Positions 33,301-46,700 of a DNA stretch of 64,000 nt are shown here, piece by piece. The notes beneath the pieces are model-generated. The model was not told the DNA's origin, did no database searches, and saw nothing but the letters and a program-made list of their open reading frames with translations. How positions within the stretch are numbered: position 1 is the stretch's first letter; each line of letters opens with the position of its first letter. The stretch is from Norana najaformis (Eukaryota > Annelida > Clitellata > Crassiclitellata > Hormogastridae). Both the position numbers and the translations under genes were made by a program. Location: the NCBI GenBank assembly GCA_964023275.1, contig OZ029918.1:35790063-35854062 (forward strand), given 5' to 3'.

Positions 33301-34735
33301 AAGTTGGGTGGAACAGATAGAAAGTTCAAGAGGAATTGTGTTGTTGATTTTGTGCAAGGATGCCTTGGTAAAGGTTAAAAATTTAGTTAACGCTTAGACT
33401 GGGAAGGTAAAAAATAGGATATCAAGTTACCACTTAAGCTTTCTCGGTAACGCTTTTTTTGTCCAGGTATCGCTAAGATTGTCAAGGTAACACTTAAGTT
33501 GGCAGGTTTCTAACACTTTTTAACACTTAGAGAAAATAATAAGACTTCCTGAGCTTTCTGTTTTCTCGTGACTTTTCTTTATCTTGTTGTTAAAACAAGT
33601 ATCGACCAGAATGCGTTTGAGATATCGCATCTTTTCTTCGAACCTTTTCCGTGGACTGGCAGCCTTTCTAGATAACTGTACATTGCCAGTAGGTGGCGCT
33701 TTGAGATGAGATTAATCACGTGGCAGGGTGTTTGACCTTTGCCATTTTGGTGGTATTGTTTTGAAAGGCTTTTCTGTAGCATGTGATCTGATGTGGCTTT
33801 GTCTTAGTGTACAATACTGGACTGTCTAGGCTTTCAAACCAACAACTTACAGTGGTTTGACGAAAGTTTTTGATATGGGGAAGAAGTCTTAGAATTGTTT
33901 TAGCTAGACATTCTCAGGGTGCGTTTTTTGGTTGCAAGGAAGCAGGAGGAGCATACATATTCGGAGCATATACAGTGACTTAGAAAACGCACCCGATATG
34001 TGGGGATGGTCTGGACCAGTGAGGGGTGTTTCACCCATGCCCGTGTATGGATTTGCACCTTGCTTGCTTCAGGTTTGTGCGAGTTATGATTGGTCATTTT
34101 GTAGTGCTTTAGAGTACGGACTGTTCAAGTATGGTACAGAATTCATGAATAAGCTGGTTCCCTGTGCTTGGCAGTGAAGTAGCGCGATGGAAATGCTTGA
34201 GTTAATGATTTATCGAGAACCCAGGTTTTCAAGCCAGGGATTTAGTATGAGCGCTTTCTTGTGAGCTGCCGAAAAGTTCCTTTTTTTAAATGATGGGCAT
34301 TAACTGCACTGCATTCTATTTAAAGGATGCCATAGAAGGATAGAAGCGCAGTCTGATGGCTTTTCATATGTATGAATGTGTGTATGTTTGTATGTATGTA
34401 TTTATGTATGTAGTATGAATGTGTGTATGTATGTATTTATGTATGTATGTATGTGTGTATGTATGTATGTATGTATGTATTTATGTATGTATGTATGTAT
34501 GTGTATGTGTGTATGTATGTATGTATTTATGTATGTATGTATGTATGTATTTATGTATGTATGCATGTATGTATGTATTTATGTATGTATGTATGTATTT
34601 ATGTATGTATGAATGTGTGTATGTATGTATGTATGTATGTATTTATGTATGTATGAATGTGTGTATGTATGTATGTATGTATGTGTGTATTTATGTATGT
34701 ATGTATGTATGTATGTATGTGTGTATGTATGTATT

Positions 34736-34769
<34 letters not shown>

Positions 34770-36237
34770 TGAATGTATGTACCGGTATTTGGATAATTAT
34801 ACATCGCTTGAATTTGACTTGAATATTGAGCAGCAAATAAGGGAGGTTCTTATTTGTTTGGTTGGTGCTTTTATGTCCTTCGGGGTAGGACCAGTGATTG
34901 ATCCTCAAAGGATTGCTATTGCTATTAGCATGTGGCAGAGAGTGCATGCTTTTCAGCTGTGCCTTTGGGATTTGAATCCCAACGTATAAGATTCTCACAA
35001 TTAACTCGTCCTCATTGAGCCACATATCCTGTAAGCAAAGGTTGTGGAATAGTTCTTTTGCTATTGTCACATTTGCGCTCTTCTGCCGTAGATCCTTTGA
35101 CCCCAGGGCACAGTTTACCTTCTCAGGACAACAGTTGTTAGAGGCATGTGACAAATAGCCAATTACCATACCTTACCTTATTTTACTTTGCCTGCTTGAT
35201 GGGATCCCCTTGAAGTAGTCAGTAAGAATACCAGCTGGTACCATCACTACCATCAGTTGTGTATAGTATCAAATTAATTTTATCCATGGACTTCTATAGC
35301 GCCGCTATAAGAACGCACTAATCATCAATCTATGATCAGTTCAAAAGTCCCCAGTTGCAGTCCCTTATGGAGATGTCCAATAGGAAGAAAAGGTCATGTA
35401 GACTACTATCGCTTGCGTCCAGTGGGTCAGTGAGGCTGGCTTCGCTTAAATCAACGGCAGTCAATACTTTTGTTGCTAATATTTTCTGGGACGTTGATCC
35501 CAAATGTAGATTGGCGTTTTAGTCTTTGACCGGATTTTGGTGCAGGCATTGATTTCCCTGGGAGCGACTATCGGGGGGGGGGGGTGCATTGCTATGCACA
35601 GTGGTGATACCAACGTTTTAGATTCTGAAGATTAGATTCAAAAGATTAGATTCTGAAGATTAGATTCTGATGGGTAGATTATAAAGTTTAGATTCTAAAG
35701 ATTAGCTTCTAAAGACTACATTTTGAAGATTAGCTTCTAAAGTTTTGATTCTGAAGATTAGATTCTGAAGATTAGGTAAATAATTTGAGGTTTAACAATT
35801 TCTCCATGTGAGAAGCTGCATGTGGTGGCATGTGTAGAGGCCTGTGAAGAGTTGGTACTTGTTATAGAAAAAAGTCATTCTTTGTATAATTTCTGAGTTA
35901 AAAAAGTCATTCTTTGTATCATTTCTGAGTATCATTTGTTAATAGTTGATGTACGTTGGACTAAGGTATCATTGCATTTTGTATCGTGTTTCGATGCTGA
36001 ATCATGCTGATGTGGTGGTAAGCTGTTGCTACTGTTTCATATGATCAGAACATCATTCTCTGGGTGTTTAGAGGATTGAACTTTTGGCTTAACTTAACTT
36101 CTCCACGCTTCAGATATTTTGATTTACAAAACCATTAATGATCAGTGCTACTAGTTCCACTGACATGGCTTTGTCTAATGCTTTTGTCTTCTAGTTTCTA
36201 ATCATAGCAAACACCATTGGCTTCTAGTTACATTGTG

Positions 36238-36286
<49 letters not shown>

Positions 36287-37748
36287 TATATAATATATAT
36301 ATGTATATATATGAGATAGTATTAGATCCCAAACTGATGGTACCATGTCTGTATGCAGTTTGTGTGGAATTACTTTATTTGCATACACGTATAGCATATA
36401 TGCTTACAGTTTCAAACTACCCTAAGTTTTGTCTTTTTTTGATCAGTGGGGTAGCCAAGTGTGCAGTACTTGTGAGAAGTCCTTAAGGACGCTATGTTCT
36501 AGCTGGTTTATGGCTTGATACATACATACATACATGTATACATACATAGATACATGTATACATACATACATGTGTACATATTCTTGTATACATACACACA
36601 TGCATGTATACATACATACATGTATACATACATTTATGTATACATACAGGCATGCATACATACATACATGTATACATACATAGATACATGTATACATACA
36701 TACATTCATGTGTACCTACATTCTTGTATACATACATACACAAATGCATGTTTACATACATACATGTATACATACAAACATGTATGTATACATACAGGCA
36801 TGCATACATACATGTATACATACATAGATACATGTATACATACAAACATACATGTGTACATAAATGCTTGTATACTTACATACACATGCATGTATACATA
36901 CATACATGTATACATACATACATGTATGCATACATATATACGTACATGTATACATACATGTATACATACATAGATAATGTCTACATACATAGATGTATAC
37001 ATACATCCATATGTGCATATACAAGTACATACATAAGTACACATACAAACACATGTATGTGTATGCAGATGTAAACATGTACACACACACTTGGATACAT
37101 GCATTGGAGCTGTGTATAGACCTTGAGAAAGTCATTAACATGCAACTGCTGAGCAGTATCGACTGACGCTTTGTGATTAGATCGTAGTCCTATATAAATG
37201 TTGGACTATAAATAGACTGTATGCTTATCTTGCCTCATGTTGTTCTGCTCACCTTGTGTTGCCAATTGATTGTCTGTTGTTTAGCTTGCCACATTAAACC
37301 ACAGAAATGTCGATGCAGACGCATAGTTGTCTATAAATCTGTTTTTATCATCGTCCTTGGTCATTCAGAGGACCTGAAAAGACGCCATATAAATGTCCAG
37401 ATTCCCGGCTGCCTTCATCATGCATCTTGCTATGGATGGATGATGAATGGTGCTATATAAATTGCCAGATGTGCCATGGCGCTAAGCTTTAGGCTAATCC
37501 TTCAGTTAAGACTTGATGTTCTCGGTAAATGTCAAGGCTGTTTAACAACCCCTTCATAAGCAACTTGAGAGATGCAGCTTTTGTGATCTAACCATGTTCC
37601 AGAGGTCTTTAGAGGCACTATGGAAGTGCTTTGATAAATTCATACATACATACATACACAGCAATACACAGCAATACACTTACATATATACATACCAGGT
37701 AATATATGTATTTCCATACATAAATGCATGCATGCATACACAGCAGTA

Positions 37749-37794
<46 letters not shown>

Positions 37795-40700
37795 AGGTAA
37801 TATATATATATTTCCATACATAAATGCATGCATGCATACACAGCAGTATTCATATATATATACATATATATATACATATATATATACATATACATATATA
37901 CTTATCAGGTAATACATACATATTTCCATGCATACTTAAATACACATACATGCCTACATGCATGCATTTATACATAAATACATGCATACCTACATAAAAA
38001 CATTCTTGCTGATATACAAAAATACCAGGTAATACAGACATACGTAAATACATACATAAATATATACATACATGCACACTGGTACAAATTATATGACATT
38101 TTCGAGGACCAGAGACTCCCACCCGTGTGACGAAATAGCTTTCTAATGGTGGCATTAAGAGCACGTGATGTGTTGCTGGCTGAAATGTTCCTGCTAAGCC
38201 ACATTATATAAATAGATGGATAATAATGTTCCCACAGATTTGCCAAATGTCTGACTGTGCGTCTCTCGGGCTCCTAGATCAGCCAGGCAGGGCCTGGCCT
38301 TCAGCTGAAGGCCTTCCCTTCCTGTTGGGATGCTGGGCGGGAGGTTGGGAATGGCCAGGAGGAGAAGGAGGAAAATGAAGAGGAGGAGGAGGGAGAGGAG
38401 CTGGAAGAAGGGGAGCAGGAGTAAGAGGAGGATTGGCTGGTTAGCAGGAGGAGGAGAAAGAAGAGGAAGATGATTATAAATAAGAGAAAGGGGGAAGAGG
38501 AAGAACAGAAAGAAGAGGAGCAGGAATAGAAGAAGGAGGAGGTGTAGGAGGGGAAGCAAGTGGCACCGGGTAACCCGAGGGCCACGTGGTGGTGGGACAG
38601 CTGGAGCAGTAGTAATAGTAGGCAAGCCATCGAGTGATAGATGATGAGGCTGCTGGCATTTGTGGATCGGCGTTGTCATGGAGATTCGGTTGCGCTAACA
38701 GTTCCGCCGTGCTCACATCACTCAGACGGAAGCGTTTTCTGTTGTGCAAACTCTCGTCTGACTTCAATCATATTTCATTTCCCCGGGTATTTTGCTAATT
38801 TCCCTCGACAAGAATACATCTGAAGCAGCGACATTCATGTACATACATGTATGTATGTATATATGTATAAATATATATACATATACATACTTGTGTGTAT
38901 GTATTATGTACGTACAGGGTGTGTGATGGTTTAGTGGTTATTGAGCTGCACAGTTAATCTCTGATCAGGGGTTCAGAACCATCCAGGACAGAAGGATGTT
39001 TCACAATTTCTACTTCACTTGTGCCCCTAGCGAACTCAGCTATAAAATGAGTGCACTGACCGTACGTTGTCAGTGAGAAGATCAGGTGCCGAGGAAGAGG
39101 ACTAACCAGCCGCCCTCTTGTGCTGAAGCTAAGCAAAATGCTGCCTCTCAGGGTTGGTTGGCATAAGGAACTGCTCTTCATTTACATACATGTATATACA
39201 TTATGTGTAAGTTTGTATATATGTATATATGTGAATGTAAATGCATATGCATATGTAAGTGCTTCTGGCATGCAACACATAAATATTGCTATCGTTTCAC
39301 TGATAAATGTTCCCGATGTTGGTTCTGTTTGAGCTTTTTTCTAACTGAACTTTATTATTTACATAAAAATTACAGGACTGTAACTGCTGTTATTCGTTCA
39401 GTGCAGATGGTACGTGTAGTTGTGAAAATGTTTCTAGCAGTAGGTGTGCTATCATTATTGCTATTTCCACACAAAGCTAAACTGATTTATTCTTAGCTGT
39501 TTACCACTCACCGATCCTAAGATGCTGTATATAACGTTTAGAATTGTGCTTAGAATTTGCTCTAGAGATGTTAGGAATATTTTTCAAATGTGCATAATGA
39601 GTTCGTTCTGCTGTGGACGTCTGCCAGACAAAAACTGATTAAACCGGTTTGCTGTATTTTCTAGGTTTCCATCACAGTGAGGCAAACATGGTGTATATTT
39701 AATTTGCAATGTGTAATTATCAGAGTTTTTCCTCTTTTCTGGCTAGCTGTGTAATACTATCCTTTGTGTTATCCTTCATTTCGAAGTAGTTAGTCAGCTA
39801 CGCTTGTTCGCGCTTGGCTACAGGATCGATGCTGTTGCATTCCCGTTGTGTTTGATTTATTTAGTTTTTGCTTGCTTTGGTTGGTTGGTTGTTTTATTTG
39901 ATTTTTGCATGCGTGTGACTAAAATTGTCGAATGCTCAACGTTAGTTTAGTCACAGCTGTGTATCTTTCATTGTTGGATTTAGAGAGTTTGGTTATAAGC
40001 ATGCATATTTGTGAACTTCTATGCGGCAACTAGGTTCCCAATATAATTAATTGTCCACTTTCTTGACCACCAAGTAGCTTTACAAGGGTATAATGTAGAC
40101 GACTGTGTTTTATATTGCCCCTCCTTCCAAAGTTCTAAATTGTATGCATGAGCATAAGACAAGCCGCAATGGCGCTGAGCAGTTGTGAGTGAAGGATTGC
40201 TTAAGGTTCCTACACATTAACCGTCTCAGAGGAGGCTCGAACCTACACTCACCGCGTTACAAGCTGAGCTCTCTAACCAATCGGCTATTGTGCTCCACAA
40301 AGTACAATACGGTAATTGTCTGATCAGTGCTTCTAAGGCATCGCAGGGTAAACTCAAATGCAACCTTCCATATGCTTTTTGGGCATTCAGTTTCAACATG
40401 CTGGTTACCAGATTGCAAAATATGTAACTATGTTACATGTAGGGCAGGTTCTTAAAGGTGCTATATAAATGTTCAAAACACTTGGGAATCGCATTCGAAA
40501 TTGCTAGGCCTGAATTGGTTTGAGCCTTCAGTATTTTCATCAACAAGCAATGTTTTCAATGCATTGCTGAGGTCATTTTAAACAGAGGCTATACAATTAT
40601 TAAAGTAACAATGCAGAAAAGTGACTGTCATCCAACTGTGTAGAGATTTCCGGTGACTCCTGTACGGTGGCCTAGATGTTTACAGACTGCTGAGCAGCGT

Positions 40701-43700
40701 TACTGGATTTCTTTGTTCTTGCTTTGTATTTTTCTGCCTTAGCGGAGGGAATAAAGCTGTTTATAAATGCCTTAAAATGCATACTTGGTGTTACGTGCAG
40801 ACACCAATGCAGCATATCGCGTTTAGCTCCTGTCTATCAGAATTGCGTAGATCGGCTTTCTTTCCAGACGTCTCTTTTTCTCTCAGTTCTGCAGATGAAC
40901 CCTGGCATCTGGCCAAGGCCTGCTTGATTTCATCATCTCGTTTTCCTCCATCTGTCTCCCACGTTTGTTTTCCATTTCCCTCCTTCAGTCTACCTCGATC
41001 CCTTCAACGCCGACTTACGACATTAAGAACGTAAGGCCCACCCTAGGAGATATATACCTTTTTCTTTCTCAAGGACAGATTTGTAAGCGGAGGTTCAGTC
41101 GGGATGTTGGAGGGAGAGGGAGGGAAGAGGCCTGTGGGATTGCACCCGTCTTCAGCTTATCAAAACAATTGTCTTCCGAAGTTGATATTTCAATGGAAAA
41201 CTACAATCTCATAAGTAATGTCTAAAAGTACAGATACTAATGTGTGTGCAGAACGTTCAGGGGTCTGCTTGTGAAGTGTAGCGAGACATTATTGAAGTAA
41301 TTACTGGGTAGACAAAACACTAGCTGCCCTTTGACACCAGCCAGTTTATGTCTATGAGCGTCTGTAATCACAGTAGTCTCTGCACTTAACAGATCTTATT
41401 TTGCCAGGGAGTATATAACAGACCTTATTTTGCCAGGGAGTATATAAATCTTCTGACGATTGCAAAGGGAATGGTTTCAATCACTGCTTGTGTACCAGTC
41501 TAATCAAGGTGGAGGTTGGATTATCAGAGCATTAAAAAGCTTTTGCTTTAGATAAACAATTTTGTTGAATAGATGCCAAATTGATCCTTGCAATGCCGGA
41601 ATTTTTTTTATCGTTTATCAGTTACCGGTAACATTTTCCGAGTCATATCGGAAAAAGAACTCAGTTTAAATCAGTTGGTGCTGCATGAATTCCCAGTCAT
41701 GTTACAGTACGTTGTCCAAAGTATGCTTTAGTTTGTAGTTGCCAGATGTGATTGATTTCTGCTAAATCCAACACTGAAAGAATTTGTTAGGACAGAATGT
41801 TCCAGGCTGACTTGGACGCTTTTTGGGCCGTGGGACGTGTTTCAGATAAGCGTTTGAACTTGTTTAGATATGGTTCTGTTGTTTATTCACTTTTTTCCTA
41901 GCTGCATGCCTTTGGTGGTTGCAGACTTAACCGTGATCACTTGCATGAGATCACTGGGCTTCAAGTCATATCTTTGATGAGCCTCTGATCAGTTTAACCT
42001 TACGGTCTTAAGTCTTACACGGAGCAGGGAATAGAGGCATGTTTAGTGCTGATTGAACTCTGGGACTGAGAATTATCTAGTAAATGATTGGTTAGACTCT
42101 GTTAAGGATTATAGGGTATCTAGTAAGCAACTGATTAAATTCATTTAAGGGTTTACTGTGTGTCTTAATCTATTTTGTCAAGAAAATGACGTTGAAAACA
42201 CACGGGGGCTGAGACCACACTGCAGCGGTGGAAAAAATCTAACGTTACTAGAAATCTAACGTTACTGGTCCTAGTTCTAATTTTAAAATTGTCCAGTATC
42301 TTACAGTCATGATTTTGTGTCCAACTGTTGAGAATAGCTGCTTGGCTGGTAAATATTGCATCTGGACATCAGATTTTGGTTAAGAGTGTCTGAGCCTTGT
42401 ATTGAAAGCTGTTCGTTTGGTTATTCTGGTCAACCTGTGATCTGTAGCTCTGGGTTGCCAACTCCTTGTAGAGTCTCTGTTATCAGCCAATCTCCTCGTG
42501 TAGTTCAGTTGTTAGTTGTATTAGAAGCACATTGGTTGTTTCCAGTAATTTATTCCCTCTGGTGGTCAGTTTTAGCACACCTTTAACGGTAAGTCTGTGT
42601 CCAACCATGTCAGCTATGACAGATCAGTTTTGCTGGGACTCACCAAACAGTTTTACTGAAATTGACACTGCCTGTTCTCCCGGATCCTAGTGTCAGTTCT
42701 GTGGTCAGTACCATCTGAAGGTGTTGTTATTTCCCTGTAGTAAAGCTCCAATGCCATTTTATCAACTGCGCTTTTGGTTCTAATAAACGGCGCTGTTGAA
42801 AGGTCATTAAAAAGCACCGTATAAATGTTCAGGTGCATACACACAGAAAGACGACATTTCCATGTTTCTGTCGGTTTTCTGCAGTTGTCGTGTTAAGTTT
42901 GCTTTCTGCAGTGCTTTCGTCATTTGCATGAAGTTTCTTGCAACATTCTCCGAAGCTTCTGTGTATTTGTGGGTGTCAGGATTTCGTCTGGTTCATGATG
43001 TATGAGAGCTGGTTGTTGTTGATTATTTCAGGGGTCTGCTGATACACTGAACCTCCTTGTAACATGAACTTTGCTATAGCACATTGCAAGACGTGAATCA
43101 TAAATTTAATTCGGCTTTAAAATGAGGCTAAATTGCAGTTTAACCTCATTTTGAAACAGTAATTGATGCGCCACTCTGTGATAGCATTATGAGGAGGTTC
43201 CGGGTTAGTTGCTGGCTTAGGAAACTGTTAGATATTCTTTTACTAAAACAAAATCACTTGGGTTCAGATGTTTCTGTAATTTAGTTATCTTTTCCACTAT
43301 TAGTTACATTAGATATAATTAACAATGGCATGCTGATTAAGAGGTTTTACGTAGTTTCAAAGGATGCGACTTGAAGCCTGCTTGTTTTTGATTTGGCTTT
43401 TGCACTGGAGCTGTTTACAGATGAACTGTTCATTTCGTTATTGATCTCGATTCTTTGCTAAGGCATTACGCACAGTCTGTTTTGTTGCGGTTTTGTCATC
43501 TGCATGTCTGCTAACTCGGCTTCCAACAATGATTTCAGACCGATAGCACTATGGTCACGTGGGTTGCTGAGTTGTACGAGAACGTGACTGTTTTTCTAGT
43601 GCCTGGTGCTTTGTGCAGCTTAGCTCTAATGTTTGTTCGGGTTGATGTGATTTGCGGTATCGCAAAATGCACTTGGTTGCATTGAGGTTGGATAGAGTAC

Positions 43701-46700
43701 TATTGTAGGTATCGGTAGCATTACTGCCGTTTGCCGTTTTGTTTCTTAATGGCCTCCTGAGCTATGCTGCTGCTATTATGTCTCCCTCCTATGTTTTCTC
43801 ATTGTACGCTAGTTTTGTTTGGCTTGGCTTCTCTCGAACAGTTGAAGTTTTGAAGCTTTTGTTAGATTACTACTACCGATTGGTGTTTCCAGAGACTGCT
43901 GAGCAGACGTTGCCAACGTGATCCCAGCAATTCTTCGTGTGTTATGTAGTAAATACGCCATTTGTAGGGAAGATTGTAGAAACAAAGGCAGACGTGGAAA
44001 GTAGTTGGCACAAATGTGGATGTTGAGCGGGAGAAGGAAGCAAATGGAAAGTTCCTGATAACGTCCCGCAGAAAGGAGTCTTGGAAGCAGAGATTTCCAA
44101 CTCTTGGGAGTTTAGTTATTTAAAAAGCTGCAGCTTTTTGGTCCAAGTGTTTTCATTCATAGTTATTGAATTCCATAACTGAACCCCCTTTGCTGGAGTA
44201 CAGGTCAAGTTGGCTGTTCAAAGAAATCCTGGAAGAAATACACACTTCACGATGTGCACTGCAGATTCGTTTGCTTAGCGAGTAAATGACAGTTAAGCAA
44301 TCAATACTGGATTAACAGTCAGTTTTATTTCTAAAGAAAAGCTTCCTTTGCTCACGAATTGAAACACACATTAGTCAGCTCAACTGAAGTGTGTCGATTG
44401 TCTGTTTTCTAAGCACCTGTACTACTGTCGACTTCTTATTCCCAACAGTAGTTCTTAGCATCTTAGTGCAGTCCATATTTCACAGTTATCCGCATTTTAA
44501 TAATTTCGGAAGCACAGTTAGCTGGACAAGAAGGCAGAAGTATTATGGATTTGTAGATTGGCATGTTGGACAGCAAGGTATATATTTCCCAACGGAATAT
44601 TTTGTACGAAAGACCAAGCACGTTTTCTGCCTAGTTTGATTACAGTGGCTTTCATTTAGAAATTATTGCTGCAGTTTGTAACTTAAGCAAGGGCTATATT
44701 AATTAAGCAACTGCAAAGATGTTTGGCATTACATCAGTTTTTCCTGATGTTGTGCTATTTTTCGGCATCTCAACTATGGAGGCAATGTCTCCAAATTGTA
44801 TCTTGAGTCTGTGTTGTTAAGTATTTTGGCAGGTCACTGCTAGATCTGTTCACCAATTTCCATCACAGTTTAGCCAAAGTGTTGCGATTTTCAGGCGACT
44901 TAGACAAAGATCTAAATCTTTCATTTATTTATTTGTGCAAGTGCTGTTCACTTTTGAAAAAATCGTGCAAGGTCCTTACTGCAAATTTTGTGTGTCCAAC
45001 AATTAAAGGAAATAAATAACACCTGCTTTGTACAGAAAAGGTGTGAAGGTTGTTTATTGCTGTGTACATCTGGTTAGTGCGATCATCTGCTAGAGAATTC
45101 TGCAAACGTTGTACTGCATTGCAGAGCAGTCTGCTAGCATACCACCATTTTTGTGTAACATTACATTACATTGCATTACATTTGACACGAAATTGTTGAA
45201 AACTGGCTGTTTTGTTCATCTAATGGGCTTCGTGTTTGTTGGGGAATATTCTGATAAGGTCAAAGGTCAGAACCACAAGATTGGAGTGATTTTGTGGACA
45301 TGGGGAACGGCAACAGATCCAAGAGTGCAAATGTGATGTTCTTTGTCTTTGAGAGATTCTTAAAAGGCGCTATATAAATGTTCTGTTACAGTTACAATTA
45401 CATGTAGAGTAGTAGAATCGTGACTTTAATTCTGTGCATTTCAAGTGATAAAAGATTCCAGCGAAAACAGACTGACTTGGCATATTGGCTGTCTGGCTAT
45501 TAGACACATTTGTTGTGAGAAGTTTCTTTTGAAGCTTCAACAAGAGAGTTTGTTCAGGCTTTAATGGTAAGAATTTATCTTGTAGGTTTTGCAAAAGCAG
45601 ATGACACCAGCAATGACTGCGTTCATTCGACGCATGAAGTCGCGGGGAACTTGCCTTCTTGCAAGGTATGCGTGCAAATCAGTTGTTTGTTTCTCGTCCT
45701 GTGTGAAACTTCTATAGGGCTTTTAGAACAGTTTCAACAGTACTTTTAAAGGCACTTCAAAGGCGCTATATTAAGTGTCTTGGTACAGATCGACAGTGTG
45801 TATTATACCCTGAAAACATCTGTTGGTCTATTGTTGTAATGTACCGATCATCATTTCTAGTAAAGTCAAGATGTTTTCCGAAATGCAGTTGAAGTAAATT
45901 GTTTTTGGTAAACTGCAATAACAGGATTGGTTGCATACTTTGTGGAAATTCCCTCCTGAGAACAGTATTAGAAGTAAGATTTGAGGGAAAGAAAACCATA
46001 GGAAGACCAGGAACTATGTTGATGGACTGGATTATGGATAAAACTTGAAGGGGCGCTTTATAAATGCTCTGAATGAATAAATGAATAACGAAATTAGAAC
46101 CTGAACAGGGAAGAATGGCATCATTGGGTTAATGAAGAAGAAGAGGAAGAGAAGGAGGAGGAGGAAGAAGAAGAGGAAGAAGCAGAAGAAGAAGAAGGGA
46201 GAAGAAGAAGAAGAAGCAACTGCTATTTGACTGAGCATTTCAACTAATACCATTGAGCAGTTCTGCTGATTAGCTGAACAGTTTCAGCTCAGTCTGCTAA
46301 GCGGTTTCAGCTGACTCAGTTAAGCAGTTTTTTCTGCCTCCTCTGAGCAGTAACACTTCACAGCAAATGAGTGCTTTATTTGCAAATTAAAATTGAAGGA
46401 GAATACTGGCGGTGGTAAAGGTGAAGAAAAGACCACGGATCGGAAGTCGGAAGAATCTAAATCTGGAAGTAATTCAGATCCAGAGGAAATGGTAAGATAT
46501 TTTATTCTAAACGAAAACAAAAGCATTACAAACTGACTTTTCTAATCCAATCTTAATAAATTCGTAGAATCATAGGAATTACTTGTTAATTTGATCAAAA
46601 TAAATTCACAAGAGTTACACGTGGTAATCCAATCTAATAAATTCATAGAAGTTACATATGTTAATCAGATCATGTGATGGCGTCCTGTATCAGAACTGAC

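Larger units (their letters stand above)
29485..45585 (+). other. 16.1-kb intron of the RS-protein gene
   Basis: Phase-1 intron between G|gtaagt and 'cttgtag|'. The contents I could see are microsatellites, SINEs (38919, 40155), retroelement 3' ends and otherwise AT-rich unique DNA. A short open block at 40989-41030 has good splice sites but the wrong phase. Segments 29600-34370 and 39150-45550 hold no array or gene that I can support, apart from the small items listed. Confidence 0.7.

Noticed and set aside
34735-35169. 144-residue minus-strand open frame in the long intron
   Set aside because: Its end is the TATG repeat, and the rest has no recognised domain. Possibly repeat-derived.
40989-41030. 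42-base candidate exon ([14 protein letters not shown]) in the long RS-gene intron
   Set aside because: It has good splice sites, but phase 0 on both sides does not fit the phase-1 intron, and phase 1 gives a stop.
44545-44577. Short candidate exon [13 protein letters not shown] in the long intron
   Set aside because: The acceptor has a poor pyrimidine tract, and the flanking exons already join in phase without it.
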